From positions 62,001-126,000 of the forward strand of contig NZ_BCTM01000016.1 of the NCBI RefSeq assembly GCF_001571285.1: a stretch of DNA of 64,000 nucleotides. The letters are read 5' to 3'. Both the position numbers and the translations under genes were made by a program. The DNA comes from Kluyvera cryocrescens NBRC 102467. Lineage in GTDB: Bacteria > Pseudomonadota > Gammaproteobacteria > Enterobacterales > Enterobacteriaceae. The notes beneath the pieces are model-generated. The model searched no databases. It saw only the letters and a program-made list of their open reading frames with translations, and was not told where the DNA came from. Below, one piece after another: positions 30,622 through 44,494 of the stretch (positions are counted from its first letter, which is position 1; each line of letters starts with the position of its first letter).

Positions 30622-31065
30622 ATGGCAGAAGTCGGGATTTTTGTAGGTACCATGTACGGCAATTCACTGCTGGTGGCAGAAGAGGCGGAAACGATCCTGA
30701 CCGGTCTCGGCCATCAAGCAAAAGTTTTTGAAGACCCGATGGTCGCTGATTGGGAAAGCTACACCGGAAAATACGTTCTGGTCGTCACCTCGACAACTGG
30801 ACAGGGTGACTTACCTGACAGCATTGTGCCGCTGTTTAACGATCTCCAGGATATGTACCAGCCGCATCTACGCTACGGCATCATTGCGCTGGGTGACAGC
30901 ACTTATGCCAACTTCTGCGGCGGCGGTAAACGGTTTGATGCGTTGTTACAAGAACAAAGCGCACAGCGCGTCGGCGAGATGCTGATGATTGACGCTTCAG
31001 AAGACCCGGAACCGGAAAGCGTTTCCAATCCGTGGGTTGAGCAGTGGGCGACGCTGCTTCAATAA
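30622..31065 (+). CDS. yqcA: Flavodoxin-like protein YqcA
   Basis: 147-residue short-chain flavodoxin (E. coli about 149). The FMN-phosphate loop is [13 protein letters not shown] (residues 8-20), with the isoalloxazine loops at [12 protein letters not shown] and [13 protein letters not shown]. Electron partner unknown to me. A GGGAG site precedes the ATG, and a hairpin follows the stop. Confidence 0.93.
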   Translation: MAEVGIFVGTMYGNSLLVAEEAETILTGLGHQAKVFEDPMVADWESYTGKYVLVVTSTTGQGDLPDSIVPLFNDLQDMYQPHLRYGIIALGDSTYANFCGGGKRFDALLQEQSAQRVGEMLMIDASEDPEPESVSNPWVEQWATLLQ

Positions 31066-31080
31066 AAATTATCCGCCTGT

Positions 31081-31116
31081 CACCGGTACAACAGGTTTGT
31101 ACCGGTTGCTATTTGT
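31081..31116 (+). terminator. Terminator-like hairpin after yqcA
   Basis: ACCGGTACAA pairs perfectly with TTGTACCGGT around CAGGT, followed by a loose T-rich stretch (TGCTATTTGTT). Confidence 0.6.
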
Positions 31117-31153
31117 TCGTTAGCCATATCCATCAACAATAATCTATTTCAAT

Positions 31154-31171
31154 ATTGTGCATGTGCACGAT
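31154..31171. promoter_or_regulatory. Palindromic candidate operator upstream of gudD
   Basis: ATTGTGCATGTGCACGAT has arms GTGCA/TGCAC around TG and sits about 105 bp before gudD; a TATACT -10 candidate at about 31193-31198 lacks a good -35, suggesting activation. In E. coli gud genes are activated by CdaR; CdaR binding here is inference. Confidence 0.45.
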
Positions 31172-31275
31172 GAGCTGCCCTCCATTGCTTCTTATACTGC
31201 TTCTAGCCGACGGGCCAGGGTACTGAAGACGTTCGCCCGCCTGCGGTAATCGTTTCAGTTAATAAGGATCACGCG

Positions 31276-32616
31276 ATGACTATTCACTCTTCAACGCCCG
31301 TCGTGACGGCCATGCAGGTTATTCCGGTCGCCGGACGTGACAGTATGCTGATGAACTTAAGCGGAGCCCATGCGCCTTTTTTCACCCGTAATATTGTGAT
31401 TATTAAAGATAATGCGGGTCATACGGGCGTGGGGGAAATTCCCGGCGGAGAGAAAATACGCGCCACGCTTGAAGAGGCCGTTCCCTTTGTGGTCGGCCAA
31501 TCGCTCGGTCATTATAAAAACGTGCTGAATACGATACGCACGGCGTTTGCCGACAGAGATGCCAGCGGTCGCGGGCTGCAAACGTTCGATCTGCGCACAA
31601 CCATTCACGTCGTCACCGGGATTGAAGCGGCAATGCTCGATTTGCTCGGCCAGCATTTGGGCGTCAACGTGGCCTCTTTGCTGGGCGAAGGGCAGCAGCG
31701 TAATGAAGTGGACATGCTCGGCTATCTGTTCTTTGTTGGCAACCGCCGTGCGACGCCGCTGCCGTATCAGAGCCAGCCGGACGAACGCTGCGACTGGTAT
31801 CGCCTGCGCCATGAAGAGGCAATGACGCCGGAGGCGGTGGTACGCCTGGCGGAAGCCGCGTATGAAAAATATGGCTTCAACGACTTCAAACTGAAAGGCG
31901 GGGTGCTGGCAGGGGAAGAAGAAGCCGAGTCGATTGTGGCGCTGGCGAAACGCTTCCCGCAGGCGCGCGTAACGCTGGATCCGAATGGCGCGTGGTCGCT
32001 CGATGAAGCGATTAAAATCGGCAAATACCTCAAGGGCACGCTGGCCTACGCTGAAGATCCGTGCGGTGCGGAGCAGGGGTTCTCCGGGCGTGAGGTGATG
32101 GCGGAGTTTCGCCGTGCGACGGGGCTACCGACCGCCACCAATATGATTGCTACCGACTGGCGGCAGATGGGGCATACGCTGGCGCTGCAGTCAGTGGACA
32201 TTCCGCTCGCCGACCCGCATTTCTGGACGATGCAGGGCTCGGTACGCGTGGCGCAGATGTGCCATGAATTTGGCCTGACCTGGGGCTCGCACTCCAACAA
32301 CCACTTTGATATTTCGCTTGCGATGTTTACCCACGTCGCGGCCGCCGCACCGGGGAATATTACCGCTATCGATACCCACTGGATCTGGCAGGAGGGAAAT
32401 CAGCGTCTGACCAAAGAGCCGTTGGAAATTAAAGGCGGGAGGGTTCAGGTGCCGAATAAGCCGGGCCTGGGTGTTGAGCTGGACATGGACCAGGTTATGC
32501 AAGCTAATGAACGCTATAAAAAACACGGTCTTGGTGCGCGTGATGATGCGATGGGAATGCAGTATCTGATCCCAAACTGGACCTTTGATAACAAACGTCC
32601 ATGTATGGTGCGCTAA
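31276..32616 (+). CDS. gudD: D-glucarate dehydratase GudD
   Basis: Enolase-superfamily enzyme dehydrating D-glucarate (and L-idarate) to 5-keto-4-deoxy-D-glucarate. 446 residues, as in E. coli GudD. Family features: KLKGG with the catalytic lysine near residue 205-209, metal ligands in [13 protein letters not shown] and NMIATD, and the His-Asp pair region [14 protein letters not shown]. In E. coli gudP and gudX lie in front of gudD; here gudD directly follows yqcA and the partner is a glycerate kinase gene. The paralogue GudX is less conserved at these residues, so GudD is preferred. Confidence 0.93.
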   Translation: MTIHSSTPVVTAMQVIPVAGRDSMLMNLSGAHAPFFTRNIVIIKDNAGHTGVGEIPGGEKIRATLEEAVPFVVGQSLGHYKNVLNTIRTAFADRDASGRGLQTFDLRTTIHVVTGIEAAMLDLLGQHLGVNVASLLGEGQQRNEVDMLGYLFFVGNRRATPLPYQSQPDERCDWYRLRHEEAMTPEAVVRLAEAAYEKYGFNDFKLKGGVLAGEEEAESIVALAKRFPQARVTLDPNGAWSLDEAIKIGKYLKGTLAYAEDPCGAEQGFSGREVMAEFRRATGLPTATNMIATDWRQMGHTLALQSVDIPLADPHFWTMQGSVRVAQMCHEFGLTWGSHSNNHFDISLAMFTHVAAAAPGNITAIDTHWIWQEGNQRLTKEPLEIKGGRVQVPNKPGLGVELDMDQVMQANERYKKHGLGARDDAMGMQYLIPNWTFDNKRPCMVR

Positions 32617-32622
32617 GATTAA

Positions 32623-32680
32623 TGCCGGCTCCACCAGGAGCCGGCAGTGTTCTACGCATGAAGGTGTGTAGAACACTGCC
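32623..32680. other. Two overlapping hairpins between gudD and the glycerate kinase gene
   Basis: TGCCGGCTCC/GGAGCCGGCA (32623-32646) and GGCAGTGTTCTAC/GTAGAACACTGCC (32643-32680) share the bases GGCA at 32643-32646, so both full stems cannot form at once. No T-run is attached. Possible processing or attenuation element. Confidence 0.6.
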
Positions 32681-32702
32681 GCCAACCGCATAAGGACAGC
32701 CT

Positions 32703-33863
32703 ATGAAAATTGTGATAGCCCCGGACTCTTACAAGGAAAGCCTGAGTGCGCTCGATGTTGCCAGCGCCATTGAATCGGGATTTCGGGAGATTTATCCCGA
32801 TGCTGAATACGTAAAGCTGCCGGTGGCTGACGGTGGGGAAGGAACGGTAGAAGCGATGGTGGCGGCGACCCAGGGACGCGTGATTTCCGTTGAGGTCACC
32901 GGCCCATTGGGCGAGCCGGTTGCCGGATTTTACGGGGTGTCGGGCGACGAGCAGTGTGCGTTTATCGAGATGGCGGCGGCCAGCGGCCTTGAACTCTTAT
33001 CCCCGGAAAAGCGTAATCCGCTAAAAACCACCTCGTGGGGCACCGGTGAGCTGATTCGTCATGCCTTAGATCTGGGCGTGAAGCGCATCATCATCGGTTT
33101 GGGCGGTAGCGCCACCAATGATGGCGGCGCGGGAATGGTTCAGGCGCTGGGCGCGAAGCTGCTGACGGCGGATAATCAGCCACTCGCCTACGGTGGCGCC
33201 AGTCTGGGCTCGTTGGCAAAGATCGATATCAGCGCGCTGGACAGCCGTCTGGCGGATTGTCAGATTGATGTGGCCTGCGACGTGACTAACCCGCTGACCG
33301 GCAAGGAAGGGGCTTCTACGGTGTTTGGTCCACAGAAAGGGGCGACACCAGAGATGGTGGCACAGCTTGACCGGGCGCTGGGGCATTTTGCGCAGCGGAT
33401 TAAACAGGATTTAGCGATTGATGTACTGACGCTGGAAGGCGGCGGTGCGGCCGGCGGTTTGGGGGCGGCGCTGCATGCATTCTGCGGTGCGAATTTGCGC
33501 CACGGTATTGATATCGTGACGGAAGCGCTCCATCTGGATGCATTGGTGGCGGATGCCGATCTGGTGATAACCGGCGAGGGGCGCATGGACAGCCAAACCG
33601 TTCACGGCAAAGTGCCGGTGGGCGTGGCGCGCGTAGCTAAACGACATCATATCCCGGTTATTGGTATCGCCGGCAGCCTGACGGCGGACGTCGGCGTGGT
33701 GCATCAACACGGAGTGGATGCGGTTTTCAGCATTCTTTATCGGGTTTGTTCATTGGATGACGCCCTGGCGCAAGCCGGAGATAACGTGCGGATGGCTGCG
33801 CGCAATATTGCGGCGGCGATCAAGATTGGGCAAGCGCTGCAGGCGCTTGACCTGGCCGGATAA
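32703..33863 (+). CDS. Glycerate 2-kinase (GarK/GlxK family)
   Basis: Phosphorylates D-glycerate, most likely to 2-phosphoglycerate, the last step of D-glucarate/galactarate breakdown. 386 residues. Family tracts: MKIVIAPDSYKESLSA, VADGGEGTVEAM, GGSATNDGGAGMVQALGA, VACDVTNPL, FGPQKGAT and VITGEGRMDSQT. It resembles both GarK and GlxK of E. coli as I recall them; GarK is favoured by the glucarate dehydratase next door but I cannot separate the two without alignment. AAGGA lies 5 nt before the ATG. The product feeds enolase, encoded at 43143. Confidence 0.9.
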   Translation: MKIVIAPDSYKESLSALDVASAIESGFREIYPDAEYVKLPVADGGEGTVEAMVAATQGRVISVEVTGPLGEPVAGFYGVSGDEQCAFIEMAAASGLELLSPEKRNPLKTTSWGTGELIRHALDLGVKRIIIGLGGSATNDGGAGMVQALGAKLLTADNQPLAYGGASLGSLAKIDISALDSRLADCQIDVACDVTNPLTGKEGASTVFGPQKGATPEMVAQLDRALGHFAQRIKQDLAIDVLTLEGGGAAGGLGAALHAFCGANLRHGIDIVTEALHLDALVADADLVITGEGRMDSQTVHGKVPVGVARVAKRHHIPVIGIAGSLTADVGVVHQHGVDAVFSILYRVCSLDDALAQAGDNVRMAARNIAAAIKIGQALQALDLAG

Positions 33864-33952
33864 CGATTGCCCTATTTGGCCGTCAACAGCGGCTTACCGG
33901 ATAGCATTTTAAACGGAATTGATTGCCCGGCCAGAGGCTGCCGGGCACAACG

Positions 33953-36709
33953 TTATCCCAATATCTTCCGGGTTTCCCGGGTGACATTATCCATCTCATC
34001 TAACAGCTCAAGCAGCTCGGGTTCCAGGTCTTCTGCAGGCGTCCCGCTACGCAGCTGGCCTTCAATCAACTGGCATAGGTGCTTCAGCCGCGGTACGCCG
34101 CTGTAGCCGCAGCTTCCGTGCAGTTTATGAATAGCATCGACCAGATTCTCTGGCTCTTCTCCCACTAACTGTTCTTCCACTTTGTTGCGGATTTCCGGTA
34201 AGAAAGCGACCAGCATTTGCAGCATTTCGCGTGCAAGATCGGGCTTATAAGCGGCTTGACGTAGCGCCAGCTGCCAGTCGAGCGTGGCGTTGAGATCAAT
34301 TGGCGGCTCTACCGTTGTTTCACTCTGCAGAGGGCGCGGTGGGGTATTGAAGCCCGGTTTGTAGCGCAGCAGCAGGTCGTGCAGCCGATTCTCTTCAATC
34401 GGTTTCGCCAGATAGTCGTTCATACCGGCAGCGCGCAGTTTCTCTTTTTGTCCGGCGAGGGCGTGAGCGGTCACGGCAATCACCGGCGTTTGCTGCTGGT
34501 GCGGCAACTGGCGAATCAGCTCGCAGGCGCGGATACCATCGATATCCGGCATCTGAATATCCATTAAAATCAGATCGAACTTCATCTGTTTGGCGCACTC
34601 TATCGCCTGCTGCCCACTCTCACATAGCTCAACGTGCTGCACCTGGTCGTCCAGAAGCGCACCAATGAGCTTCAGGTTAGCGGGGTTGTCGTCAACCGCC
34701 ATGACCGTCATTGGCAGACGATGTTCGGTGTTAGGCAGTTCTATCAACGAAGGTGCGCTTCGGCTGAACTCCAACAGCACAGGCAATAGGCGGGTCGCGG
34801 TTAACGGTTTCAACAGACAGGCTGCCGCACCATTTTTCTTCAATGCTTCGGCATCAACGTGGGCGTGGCAGGGGAGCGCCAGCACCAGCAATTCGGTCAT
34901 CCCTAATGCCGTGTTAAGTTTTTCCTGATGCATGCTGAGATCGCGAACGGAGACCGGGACGGCAACCAGCAGGATATCGTAAAACTCGACCGGTAGCGCG
35001 GCGATGCTCACTGCGTAAACCACTTCCAGCGGCGTAGAAGCCAGCATATCCAGCGTGGCCTGCGCCGCCGCGGCATTGGCTTCCACATAGGCGATACGCT
35101 TCCCTTTCAGGCTACTGGTGTCCGGGCCATCTGAAACCACGTTAGGATTCAGATCGAGATTGATGTTAAACCAGAAGGTTGACCCTCGGTTTGGCTGGCT
35201 ATGGAAGGAGATATCACCGCCCATCTCACGCACCAGTTTTTGGGTAATCACCAGCCCCAGACCGGTACCGCCATGGCGGCGGGAGATGCTGGCATCGGCC
35301 TGACGAAATGCCTGGAACAGACGCGACTGATCGCGTTCAGGAATACCGATCCCGGTATCGCGGATCTGCACTTCAATTTGCACTTTGTTATTACTGATGG
35401 CGCGCTGTTCAACCAGCACATCAATGTTACCGTTTTCGGTGAATTTGATAGCGTTACCGACCAAATTGGTGATGACCTGCTGCAGACGCAGCGGGTCGCC
35501 AATGACGTTATCCGGGACGTCATTTTTAATGCTGAGCGTCAGTTCCAGTCCCTTATCGTGGGCTGAATGCGCCAGCAGGGTGACCACTTCATCAAGTGAA
35601 TTACGCAGCGGGAAAGGAATGCTTTCCAGCAACAGCTTGCCGGCTTCCAGTTTCGAGAAATCGAGGACGTCGTTGATGATCGCCAGCAAATTGTTTGCTG
35701 AGCGTTCAATGGTGCTGAGATGGTCGCGCTGGGTCGGGTTGAGTTCAGTTTTCAGCGTCAAACGGGTAAAGCCAATCACGCCGTTGAGCGGAGTACGCAG
35801 CTCGTGCGACATATTAGCCAGGAATTCTGATTTGATTCGCGCCGCTTCCTGGGCGCGTTTTTTGGCCAGATCCAGCTCGACGTTTTGGATTTCCATCTGT
35901 TCCAGCGTTTCGCGTAAATCCGACGTCGCCTGATCGACGTTGTGCTGCATCTCTTCGTGATAGGCGGCAAGCGACATCGCCATCGAGTTAATGCCGTTTT
36001 TCAACATATCCAGTTCACCGAGCATGAAGCCCTCAACGCGGCTATCTAACTGACCGCGTCGAATTCGGTCGACGGTGTTCACCATATTGCGTATCGGCCC
36101 GGTGACGTCCCGCATCAGTCGCCAGCCAAAGATCAGCGCAATGCCAATACAGAACAACATCATGACGCTAGAAATGAAAATCTCTTTGTACTGCTGCAAG
36201 CGCACCGACTTGAGATCCAGTTCCAGTGCGACGTAGCCCAGCATATTGACCGGCGTTTTTGCATCTGACTGTGGGGATTCATCCGGCGAATAGTGTTCCG
36301 AAATGATCGGCGTGCGCAGGATCATGATATCGCCATGCCGCGTTACGCTAAGGCGTCTTGGGAACGGCATTCCGCGCGGCAGCTGTAAATCACCGGGATC
36401 TAACTGGTAGTTGGAGGTTACGAACAGTTTGTTATGTTCATCGTAAACGGAGATGGCGCGCACAATATCGGAGTGCCGGCGGTGAAGTACGCTTATCAAC
36501 TGACCGATCGATTCACGGTTTTGCAAATTCATACCGTATTCGCTGGAGACGGCAAGCGGTTCGATGATGCTGGCGCCGGCGTCTTCCAGTTGACGCTGCA
36601 GGTCGTTATAGCGGTGTACGACGAAGAAGATGCTGAGCAATAAACCGATCAAGACGGTCGGTGCCAGGATCAAAATCATCATTCTTGCACGAAGGCTGTA
36701 GTTGGTCAT
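33953..36709 (-). CDS. barA: Hybrid sensor histidine kinase BarA
   Basis: Tripartite sensor that phosphorylates the response regulator UvrY in response to short-chain carboxylates, thereby switching on csrB/csrC. 918 residues as in E. coli. Layout: membrane helix about 9-31, periplasmic loop, second helix about 176-197, HAMP domain, HisKA with His302 in [10 protein letters not shown], ATPase domain ([29 protein letters not shown]), degenerate then true receiver with Asp718 in [13 protein letters not shown], and C-terminal HPt with His861 in [12 protein letters not shown]. Its target gene csrB is 4.5 kb away in this window. Confidence 0.97.
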   Translation of the reverse strand: MTNYSLRARMMILILAPTVLIGLLLSIFFVVHRYNDLQRQLEDAGASIIEPLAVSSEYGMNLQNRESIGQLISVLHRRHSDIVRAISVYDEHNKLFVTSNYQLDPGDLQLPRGMPFPRRLSVTRHGDIMILRTPIISEHYSPDESPQSDAKTPVNMLGYVALELDLKSVRLQQYKEIFISSVMMLFCIGIALIFGWRLMRDVTGPIRNMVNTVDRIRRGQLDSRVEGFMLGELDMLKNGINSMAMSLAAYHEEMQHNVDQATSDLRETLEQMEIQNVELDLAKKRAQEAARIKSEFLANMSHELRTPLNGVIGFTRLTLKTELNPTQRDHLSTIERSANNLLAIINDVLDFSKLEAGKLLLESIPFPLRNSLDEVVTLLAHSAHDKGLELTLSIKNDVPDNVIGDPLRLQQVITNLVGNAIKFTENGNIDVLVEQRAISNNKVQIEVQIRDTGIGIPERDQSRLFQAFRQADASISRRHGGTGLGLVITQKLVREMGGDISFHSQPNRGSTFWFNINLDLNPNVVSDGPDTSSLKGKRIAYVEANAAAAQATLDMLASTPLEVVYAVSIAALPVEFYDILLVAVPVSVRDLSMHQEKLNTALGMTELLVLALPCHAHVDAEALKKNGAAACLLKPLTATRLLPVLLEFSRSAPSLIELPNTEHRLPMTVMAVDDNPANLKLIGALLDDQVQHVELCESGQQAIECAKQMKFDLILMDIQMPDIDGIRACELIRQLPHQQQTPVIAVTAHALAGQKEKLRAAGMNDYLAKPIEENRLHDLLLRYKPGFNTPPRPLQSETTVEPPIDLNATLDWQLALRQAAYKPDLAREMLQMLVAFLPEIRNKVEEQLVGEEPENLVDAIHKLHGSCGYSGVPRLKHLCQLIEGQLRSGTPAEDLEPELLELLDEMDNVTRETRKILG

Positions 36710-36765
36710 GGAGGTCCGTTGTGGGAGAATCAGAGCAATATTTTTGATTGAGAAAAATCTCTACG

Positions 36766-38064
36766 ATGGCGCAATTCTACTCTGCAAAACGGCGCGTGAC
36801 GACGCGCCAGATCATAACCGTGACAGTCAACGATCTTGATCCCTTTGGGCAAGGTGTGGCGCGCCACAACGGTAAAGCATTATTCATCAATGGGTTACTT
36901 CCGGAAGAAAGTGCCGAAATCACCGTTACGGAAGATAAAAAACAGTATGCGCGCGGGCAGGTAAAACGTCGTCTGAGCAGCAGCCCAGAGCGTGAAACCC
37001 CGCGTTGCCCACATTTTGGCATTTGCGGTGGTTGCCAGCAGCAGCATGCGTCGGTTGCACTACAACAGCGCAGCAAGCGCGCGGCGTTACATCGTTTAAT
37101 GAAGCGCGATGTTGATGCCGTGATTGCCGGAGAGCCTTGGGGCTACCGTCGCCGCGCGCGGCTGAGCTTGAATTATCAGCCAAAGACCCAACAATTGCAG
37201 ATGGGTTTTCGTAAAGCGAATTCGAATGAAATCATCGACGTGGTGCAATGCCCTGTTTTGGTGCCCGCTCTTGAGGCGCTTTTGCCTGCGGTGCGCGAAT
37301 GTTTATCCGGCCTGAAAGGGAAGCGGCAGTTAGGTCATGTAGAGCTCGTCAGCGCCGACAACGGTCCGTTGATGGTATTACGCCACACTGCTGCATTAAT
37401 CGCTGAGGATAAAGAAAAACTGGAACGCTTTTCGCATTCTTCGGGCGTGGCGCTTTATCTGGCACCGGAAAGCGAGATACTTGAACGCGTTACGGGTGAA
37501 TCTCCCTGGTATTCCTCAGACGGGCTACGCTTAACCTTCAGTCCTCGCGATTTTATTCAGGTCAACGATGGCGTAAATCAGCAGATGGTGACCACCGCCC
37601 TGGCGTGGCTGGATATTCAGCCTACCGACCGGGTGCTGGATCTGTTCTGCGGGATGGGCAATTTCACGCTGCCCCTCGCAAAGCAGGCCGCCAGCGTTGT
37701 TGGAGTGGAGGGCGTACCGGCGCTGGTCGAAAAAGGCCGGGAGAATGCGGCGCAGAACCATCTCCAGAATGTCACCTTCTTCCACGAGAATCTGGAAGAA
37801 GACGTTACGCTGCAGGCGTGGGCGAAGCACGGTTTTGACAAAGTTTTACTCGATCCTGCCCGTGCTGGCGCACCGGGCGTGATGCAGCATGTTATAAAAT
37901 TAGCGCCGGCGCGGGTGGTGTACGTGTCCTGCAATCCGGCAACGCTGGCGCGTGACAGCGAGGCATTGCTGAGTGCGGGTTACCAAATTCAGCGTCTGGC
38001 AATGCTTGATATGTTCCCGCACACTGGGCACCTGGAATCGATGGTGCTGTTTGAGCGTAAGTAA
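36766..38064 (+). CDS. rlmD: 23S rRNA (uracil-1939-C5)-methyltransferase RlmD
   Basis: Adds a methyl group to C5 of U1939 of 23S rRNA. ATG 36766 ([10 protein letters not shown]) gives 432 residues, close to E. coli's 433; six extra in-frame codons upstream are not family-like. A TRAM domain at the N-terminus is followed by the 4Fe-4S cysteines Cys81, Cys87 and Cys90 ([10 protein letters not shown]), the SAM motif [15 protein letters not shown], and the nucleophile cysteine in [13 protein letters not shown]. Divergent from barA with a 56-bp gap. Confidence 0.96.
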   Translation: MAQFYSAKRRVTTRQIITVTVNDLDPFGQGVARHNGKALFINGLLPEESAEITVTEDKKQYARGQVKRRLSSSPERETPRCPHFGICGGCQQQHASVALQQRSKRAALHRLMKRDVDAVIAGEPWGYRRRARLSLNYQPKTQQLQMGFRKANSNEIIDVVQCPVLVPALEALLPAVRECLSGLKGKRQLGHVELVSADNGPLMVLRHTAALIAEDKEKLERFSHSSGVALYLAPESEILERVTGESPWYSSDGLRLTFSPRDFIQVNDGVNQQMVTTALAWLDIQPTDRVLDLFCGMGNFTLPLAKQAASVVGVEGVPALVEKGRENAAQNHLQNVTFFHENLEEDVTLQAWAKHGFDKVLLDPARAGAPGVMQHVIKLAPARVVYVSCNPATLARDSEALLSAGYQIQRLAMLDMFPHTGHLESMVLFERK

Positions 38065-38113
38065 TAACTTGGCTTGCCGACTTCGGCAGGCCTGTCCCTG
38101 AAAGGAGAGGACA

Positions 38114-40348
38114 ATGGTTGCGGTAAGAAGTGCACATTTAAACAAAGCTGGGGAATTTGACCCGCAGAAATGGATCACCAGTCTGGGAATTTCCAGCCAG
38201 CAGTCGTGTGAGCGCTTAGCCGAAACCTGGGATTATTGTCGTCGCCAAACCGTGGGACGCGCTGACGCCGAACTGATGCTGTGGCGCGGCGTGGAGATGG
38301 TTGAAATTCTGTCGACGCTGAGCATGGATAACGACACGCTGCGCGCGGCGCTGCTGTTTCCGTTAGTCGATGCTAACGTGGTCAGCGAAGAGGTGCTGAG
38401 CGAAAGCGCCGGGCAGTCGGTGGTGGCCCTGATTCACGGCGTGCGCGACATGGCGGCCATTCGCCAGCTTAAAGCCACCCATACTGATGCCGTCTCTTCA
38501 GAACAGGTCGATAACGTCCGCCGGATGCTGTTGGCCATGGTCGATGACTTCCGCTGCGTGGTGATTAAGCTTGCCGAACGTATCGCCCACCTGCGTGAAG
38601 TGAAAGATGCGCCGGAAGATGAACGCGTACTGGCAGCAAAAGAGTGTACCAATATCTATGCGCCGCTCGCCAACCGCTTAGGCATCGGCCAGCTCAAATG
38701 GGAGCTGGAGGATTACTGCTTCCGCTATCTGCATCCGGCAGAGTACAAACGTATTGCCAAACTGCTGCACGAACGTCGTATCGACCGGGAATCGTACATT
38801 AACGATTTTGTCGGCCACCTACGCAGCGAAATGAAGACCGAAGGGGTGAAAGCCGAAGTTTACGGGCGGCCAAAACACATCTACAGCATCTGGCGCAAAA
38901 TGCAGAAAAAACACCTCGCCTTCGACGAGCTGTTTGATGTGCGCGCGGTGCGTATCGTCGCTGAACGTCTCCAGGACTGCTATGCCGCGCTGGGGATAGT
39001 GCACACTCACTATCGTCACTTGCCTGATGAATTTGATGATTACGTCGCGAATCCAAAACCCAACGGCTATCAGTCCATTCACACCGTGGTACTGGGGCCG
39101 AACGGCAAAACCATTGAAATCCAAATTCGAACCAAGCAGATGCATGAAGATGCTGAGCTGGGCGTCGCCGCGCACTGGAAATACAAAGAAGGCACCGCAA
39201 CGGGCCTGCGTTCGGGCTATGAAGACCGTATCGCCTGGCTGCGTAAGCTGATTGCGTGGCAGGAAGAGATGGCAGATTCTGGCGAAATGCTGGATGAGGT
39301 GCGTAGCCAGGTCTTTGACGATCGGGTGTATGTGTTTACGCCAAAAGGGGATGTCGTCGATCTGCCGGCCGGCTCCACGCCGCTGGATTTTGCCTACCAC
39401 ATTCACAGCGACGTTGGGCACCGTTGCATTGGGGCGAAGATCGGCGGTCGTATCGTGCCGTTCACCTACCAGTTACAAATGGGCGATCAGATTGAAATTA
39501 TCACCCAGAAACAGCCGAACCCAAGCCGCGATTGGTTAAACCCGAATCTTGGCTATGTGACAACCAGCCGTGGACGCTCGAAAATCCACGCCTGGTTCCG
39601 CAAGCAGGATAAAGACAAGAATGTGCTGGCAGGGCGTCAAATCCTTGACGACGAGCTGGAGCATCTGGGAATCAGTCTTAAGGAAGCGGAAAAATATCTG
39701 CTGCCACGCTACAACTTCAACGAAGTGGAAGAGCTACTGGCGGCCATCGGCGGCGGTGATATTCGTCTCAACCAGATGGTTAACTTCCTGCAGGCGCAGT
39801 TTAACAAGCCAAGCGCCGCCGAACAGGATGCCGCGGCGCTGAAGCAGCTACAGCAGAAAAGCTACACGCCGCAGAACAATCGCAGCAAAGATAACGGCCG
39901 CGTGGTGGTAGAGGGGGTTGGTAACCTGATGCACCATATTGCGCGCTGCTGTCAGCCGATTCCGGGTGATGAGATTGTTGGCTTTATCACCCAGGGCCGC
40001 GGTATTTCCGTACACCGGGCAGACTGCGACCAGCTTGCAGAGCTGCAATCGCATGCGCCGGAACGTATCGTGGATGCGGTATGGGGCGAAAGCTATTCGG
40101 CGGGCTACTCGCTGGTGGTACGCGTCCAGGCGAACGATCGCAGCGGCTTGCTGCGCGATATCACCACCATTCTCGCCAACGAGAAGGTGAACGTTTTGGG
40201 CGTTGCCAGCCGTAGCGATACCAAGCAGCAGATGGCGACTATCGACATGACCATCGAGATCTACAACCTGCAGGTATTGGGCCGGGTGCTCGGTAAGCTC
40301 AATCAGGTCCCTGACGTTATCGACGCGCGTCGTCTGCACGGCGGTTAA
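38114..40348 (+). CDS. relA: (p)ppGpp synthetase I RelA
   Basis: Ribosome-associated enzyme that makes pppGpp/ppGpp from ATP and GTP/GDP when uncharged tRNA enters the A site. 744 residues as in E. coli. Domains in order: inactive HD hydrolase-like domain (about 50-200), synthetase domain with YGRPKHIYSIWRKM and the substrate tract NPKPNGYQSIHTVV, TGS domain starting near 405 (VYVFTPKGDVVDLPAGSTPLDFAY in two parts VYVFTPKGDVVD and LPAGSTPLDFAY), zinc-finger/helical region with RCCQPIPGD, and C-terminal ACT/RRM. PpnN in this window is a known (p)ppGpp target family. Confidence 0.97.
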   Translation: MVAVRSAHLNKAGEFDPQKWITSLGISSQQSCERLAETWDYCRRQTVGRADAELMLWRGVEMVEILSTLSMDNDTLRAALLFPLVDANVVSEEVLSESAGQSVVALIHGVRDMAAIRQLKATHTDAVSSEQVDNVRRMLLAMVDDFRCVVIKLAERIAHLREVKDAPEDERVLAAKECTNIYAPLANRLGIGQLKWELEDYCFRYLHPAEYKRIAKLLHERRIDRESYINDFVGHLRSEMKTEGVKAEVYGRPKHIYSIWRKMQKKHLAFDELFDVRAVRIVAERLQDCYAALGIVHTHYRHLPDEFDDYVANPKPNGYQSIHTVVLGPNGKTIEIQIRTKQMHEDAELGVAAHWKYKEGTATGLRSGYEDRIAWLRKLIAWQEEMADSGEMLDEVRSQVFDDRVYVFTPKGDVVDLPAGSTPLDFAYHIHSDVGHRCIGAKIGGRIVPFTYQLQMGDQIEIITQKQPNPSRDWLNPNLGYVTTSRGRSKIHAWFRKQDKDKNVLAGRQILDDELEHLGISLKEAEKYLLPRYNFNEVEELLAAIGGGDIRLNQMVNFLQAQFNKPSAAEQDAAALKQLQQKSYTPQNNRSKDNGRVVVEGVGNLMHHIARCCQPIPGDEIVGFITQGRGISVHRADCDQLAELQSHAPERIVDAVWGESYSAGYSLVVRVQANDRSGLLRDITTILANEKVNVLGVASRSDTKQQMATIDMTIEIYNLQVLGRVLGKLNQVPDVIDARRLHGG

Positions 40349-40359
40349 TACTCCCTTCA

Positions 40360-40381
40360 CCCTCTCCCTGCCGGGAGAGGG
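40360..40381. repeat. Hairpin repeat between relA and mazG
   Basis: CCCTCTCCC pairs with GGGAGAGGG around TGCC. This CCCTCACCCTCTCCC...GGGAGAGGGT type of intergenic palindrome is common in enterobacterial genomes. Confidence 0.6.
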
Positions 40382-40410
40382 TAAATACTTTTATTTAGCA
40401 AGGATCCACC

Positions 40411-41202
40411 ATGAACCAAATCGACCGACTGCTCGGGATTATGCAGCGCCTGCGTGACCCAGAAAATGGCTGCCCGTGGGACAAAGAGCAGACGTTTAGC
40501 TCTATTGCGCCGTATACCCTTGAGGAGACTTATGAAGTCCTGGACGCGATTGCGCGCGAGGATTTCGACGATCTGCGTGGGGAGTTGGGCGATCTGCTGT
40601 TCCAGGTGGTGTTTTACGCACAGATGGCACAGGAAGAAGGGCGCTTTGATTTCAACGATATCTGCGCTGCCATCAGCGACAAGCTGGAGCGTCGCCATCC
40701 GCATATCTTCGGTGATGCCAGCGCCAGCAATAGCCAGGAAGTGCTAACCCGCTGGGAGCAAATTAAAACCGCTGAGCGTGCTGAAAAGGCACTGCATTCG
40801 GCGCTGGACGATATCCCCCGTGCTTTCCCGGCGCTGATGCGGGCGCACAAAATTCAGAAGCGCTGCTCGGCGGTGGGGTTTGACTGGAAAACGTTGGGGC
40901 CGGTACTCGATAAAGTGTACGAAGAAATTGATGAAGTCATGGATGAAGCCAGGCAGGCTGTGGTTGATGAAGCTAAACTGGAGGAGGAGGTTGGCGACCT
41001 GCTGTTCGCGACGGTCAATTTATCCCGGCATTTAGGGGTGAAAGCGGAGACCGCACTCCAAAAGGCCAATGAAAAGTTTGAGCGTCGTTTTCGCGAAGTT
41101 GAGCGGATTGTGGCCTCGCGTGGCCTGGAAATGACCGGTGTGGATCTGGATGTCATGGAAGAAGTTTGGCAACAGGTAAAACGGCAGGAATATGATCTCT
41201 AA
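40411..41202 (+). CDS. mazG: Nucleoside triphosphate pyrophosphohydrolase MazG
   Basis: Hydrolyses NTPs to NMP plus pyrophosphate and moderates (p)ppGpp levels in starvation. 263 residues as in E. coli. Two MazG folds are seen: N-terminal CPWDKEQTFSSIAPYTLEE and ELGDLLFQVVFYAQMA, and C-terminal EEVGDLLFATVNLSRHLGV with the EExxE...ExxD metal site. GGATCC(ACC)ATG provides the start. No mazEF pair lies between relA and mazG, unlike E. coli K-12. Confidence 0.95.
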   Translation: MNQIDRLLGIMQRLRDPENGCPWDKEQTFSSIAPYTLEETYEVLDAIAREDFDDLRGELGDLLFQVVFYAQMAQEEGRFDFNDICAAISDKLERRHPHIFGDASASNSQEVLTRWEQIKTAERAEKALHSALDDIPRAFPALMRAHKIQKRCSAVGFDWKTLGPVLDKVYEEIDEVMDEARQAVVDEAKLEEEVGDLLFATVNLSRHLGVKAETALQKANEKFERRFREVERIVASRGLEMTGVDLDVMEEVWQQVKRQEYDL

Positions 41203-43063
<1,861 letters not shown>

Positions 43064-43073
43064 GAAAAGTTAG

Positions 43074-44441
<1,368 letters not shown>

Positions 44442-44462
44442 GCCTGCTCTTTCTCTGATGTG

Positions 44463-44494
44463 AAAATGCCAGCCTTCGGGCTGGCATTTTTTTT
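44463..44494. terminator. Bidirectional terminator between eno and the SDR gene
   Basis: AAAATGCCAGCC-TTCG-GGCTGGCATTTTTTTT: a 12-bp stem with an extra-stable tetraloop and T-runs on both sides. The stop codon of the convergent reductase gene lies at its edge (44493). Confidence 0.93.

Noticed and set aside
33924-33947. GC-rich hairpin between the glycerate kinase gene and barA as terminator
   Set aside because: TGCCCGG/CCGGGCA forms a stem but neither strand has a T-run, so terminator function is not supported.
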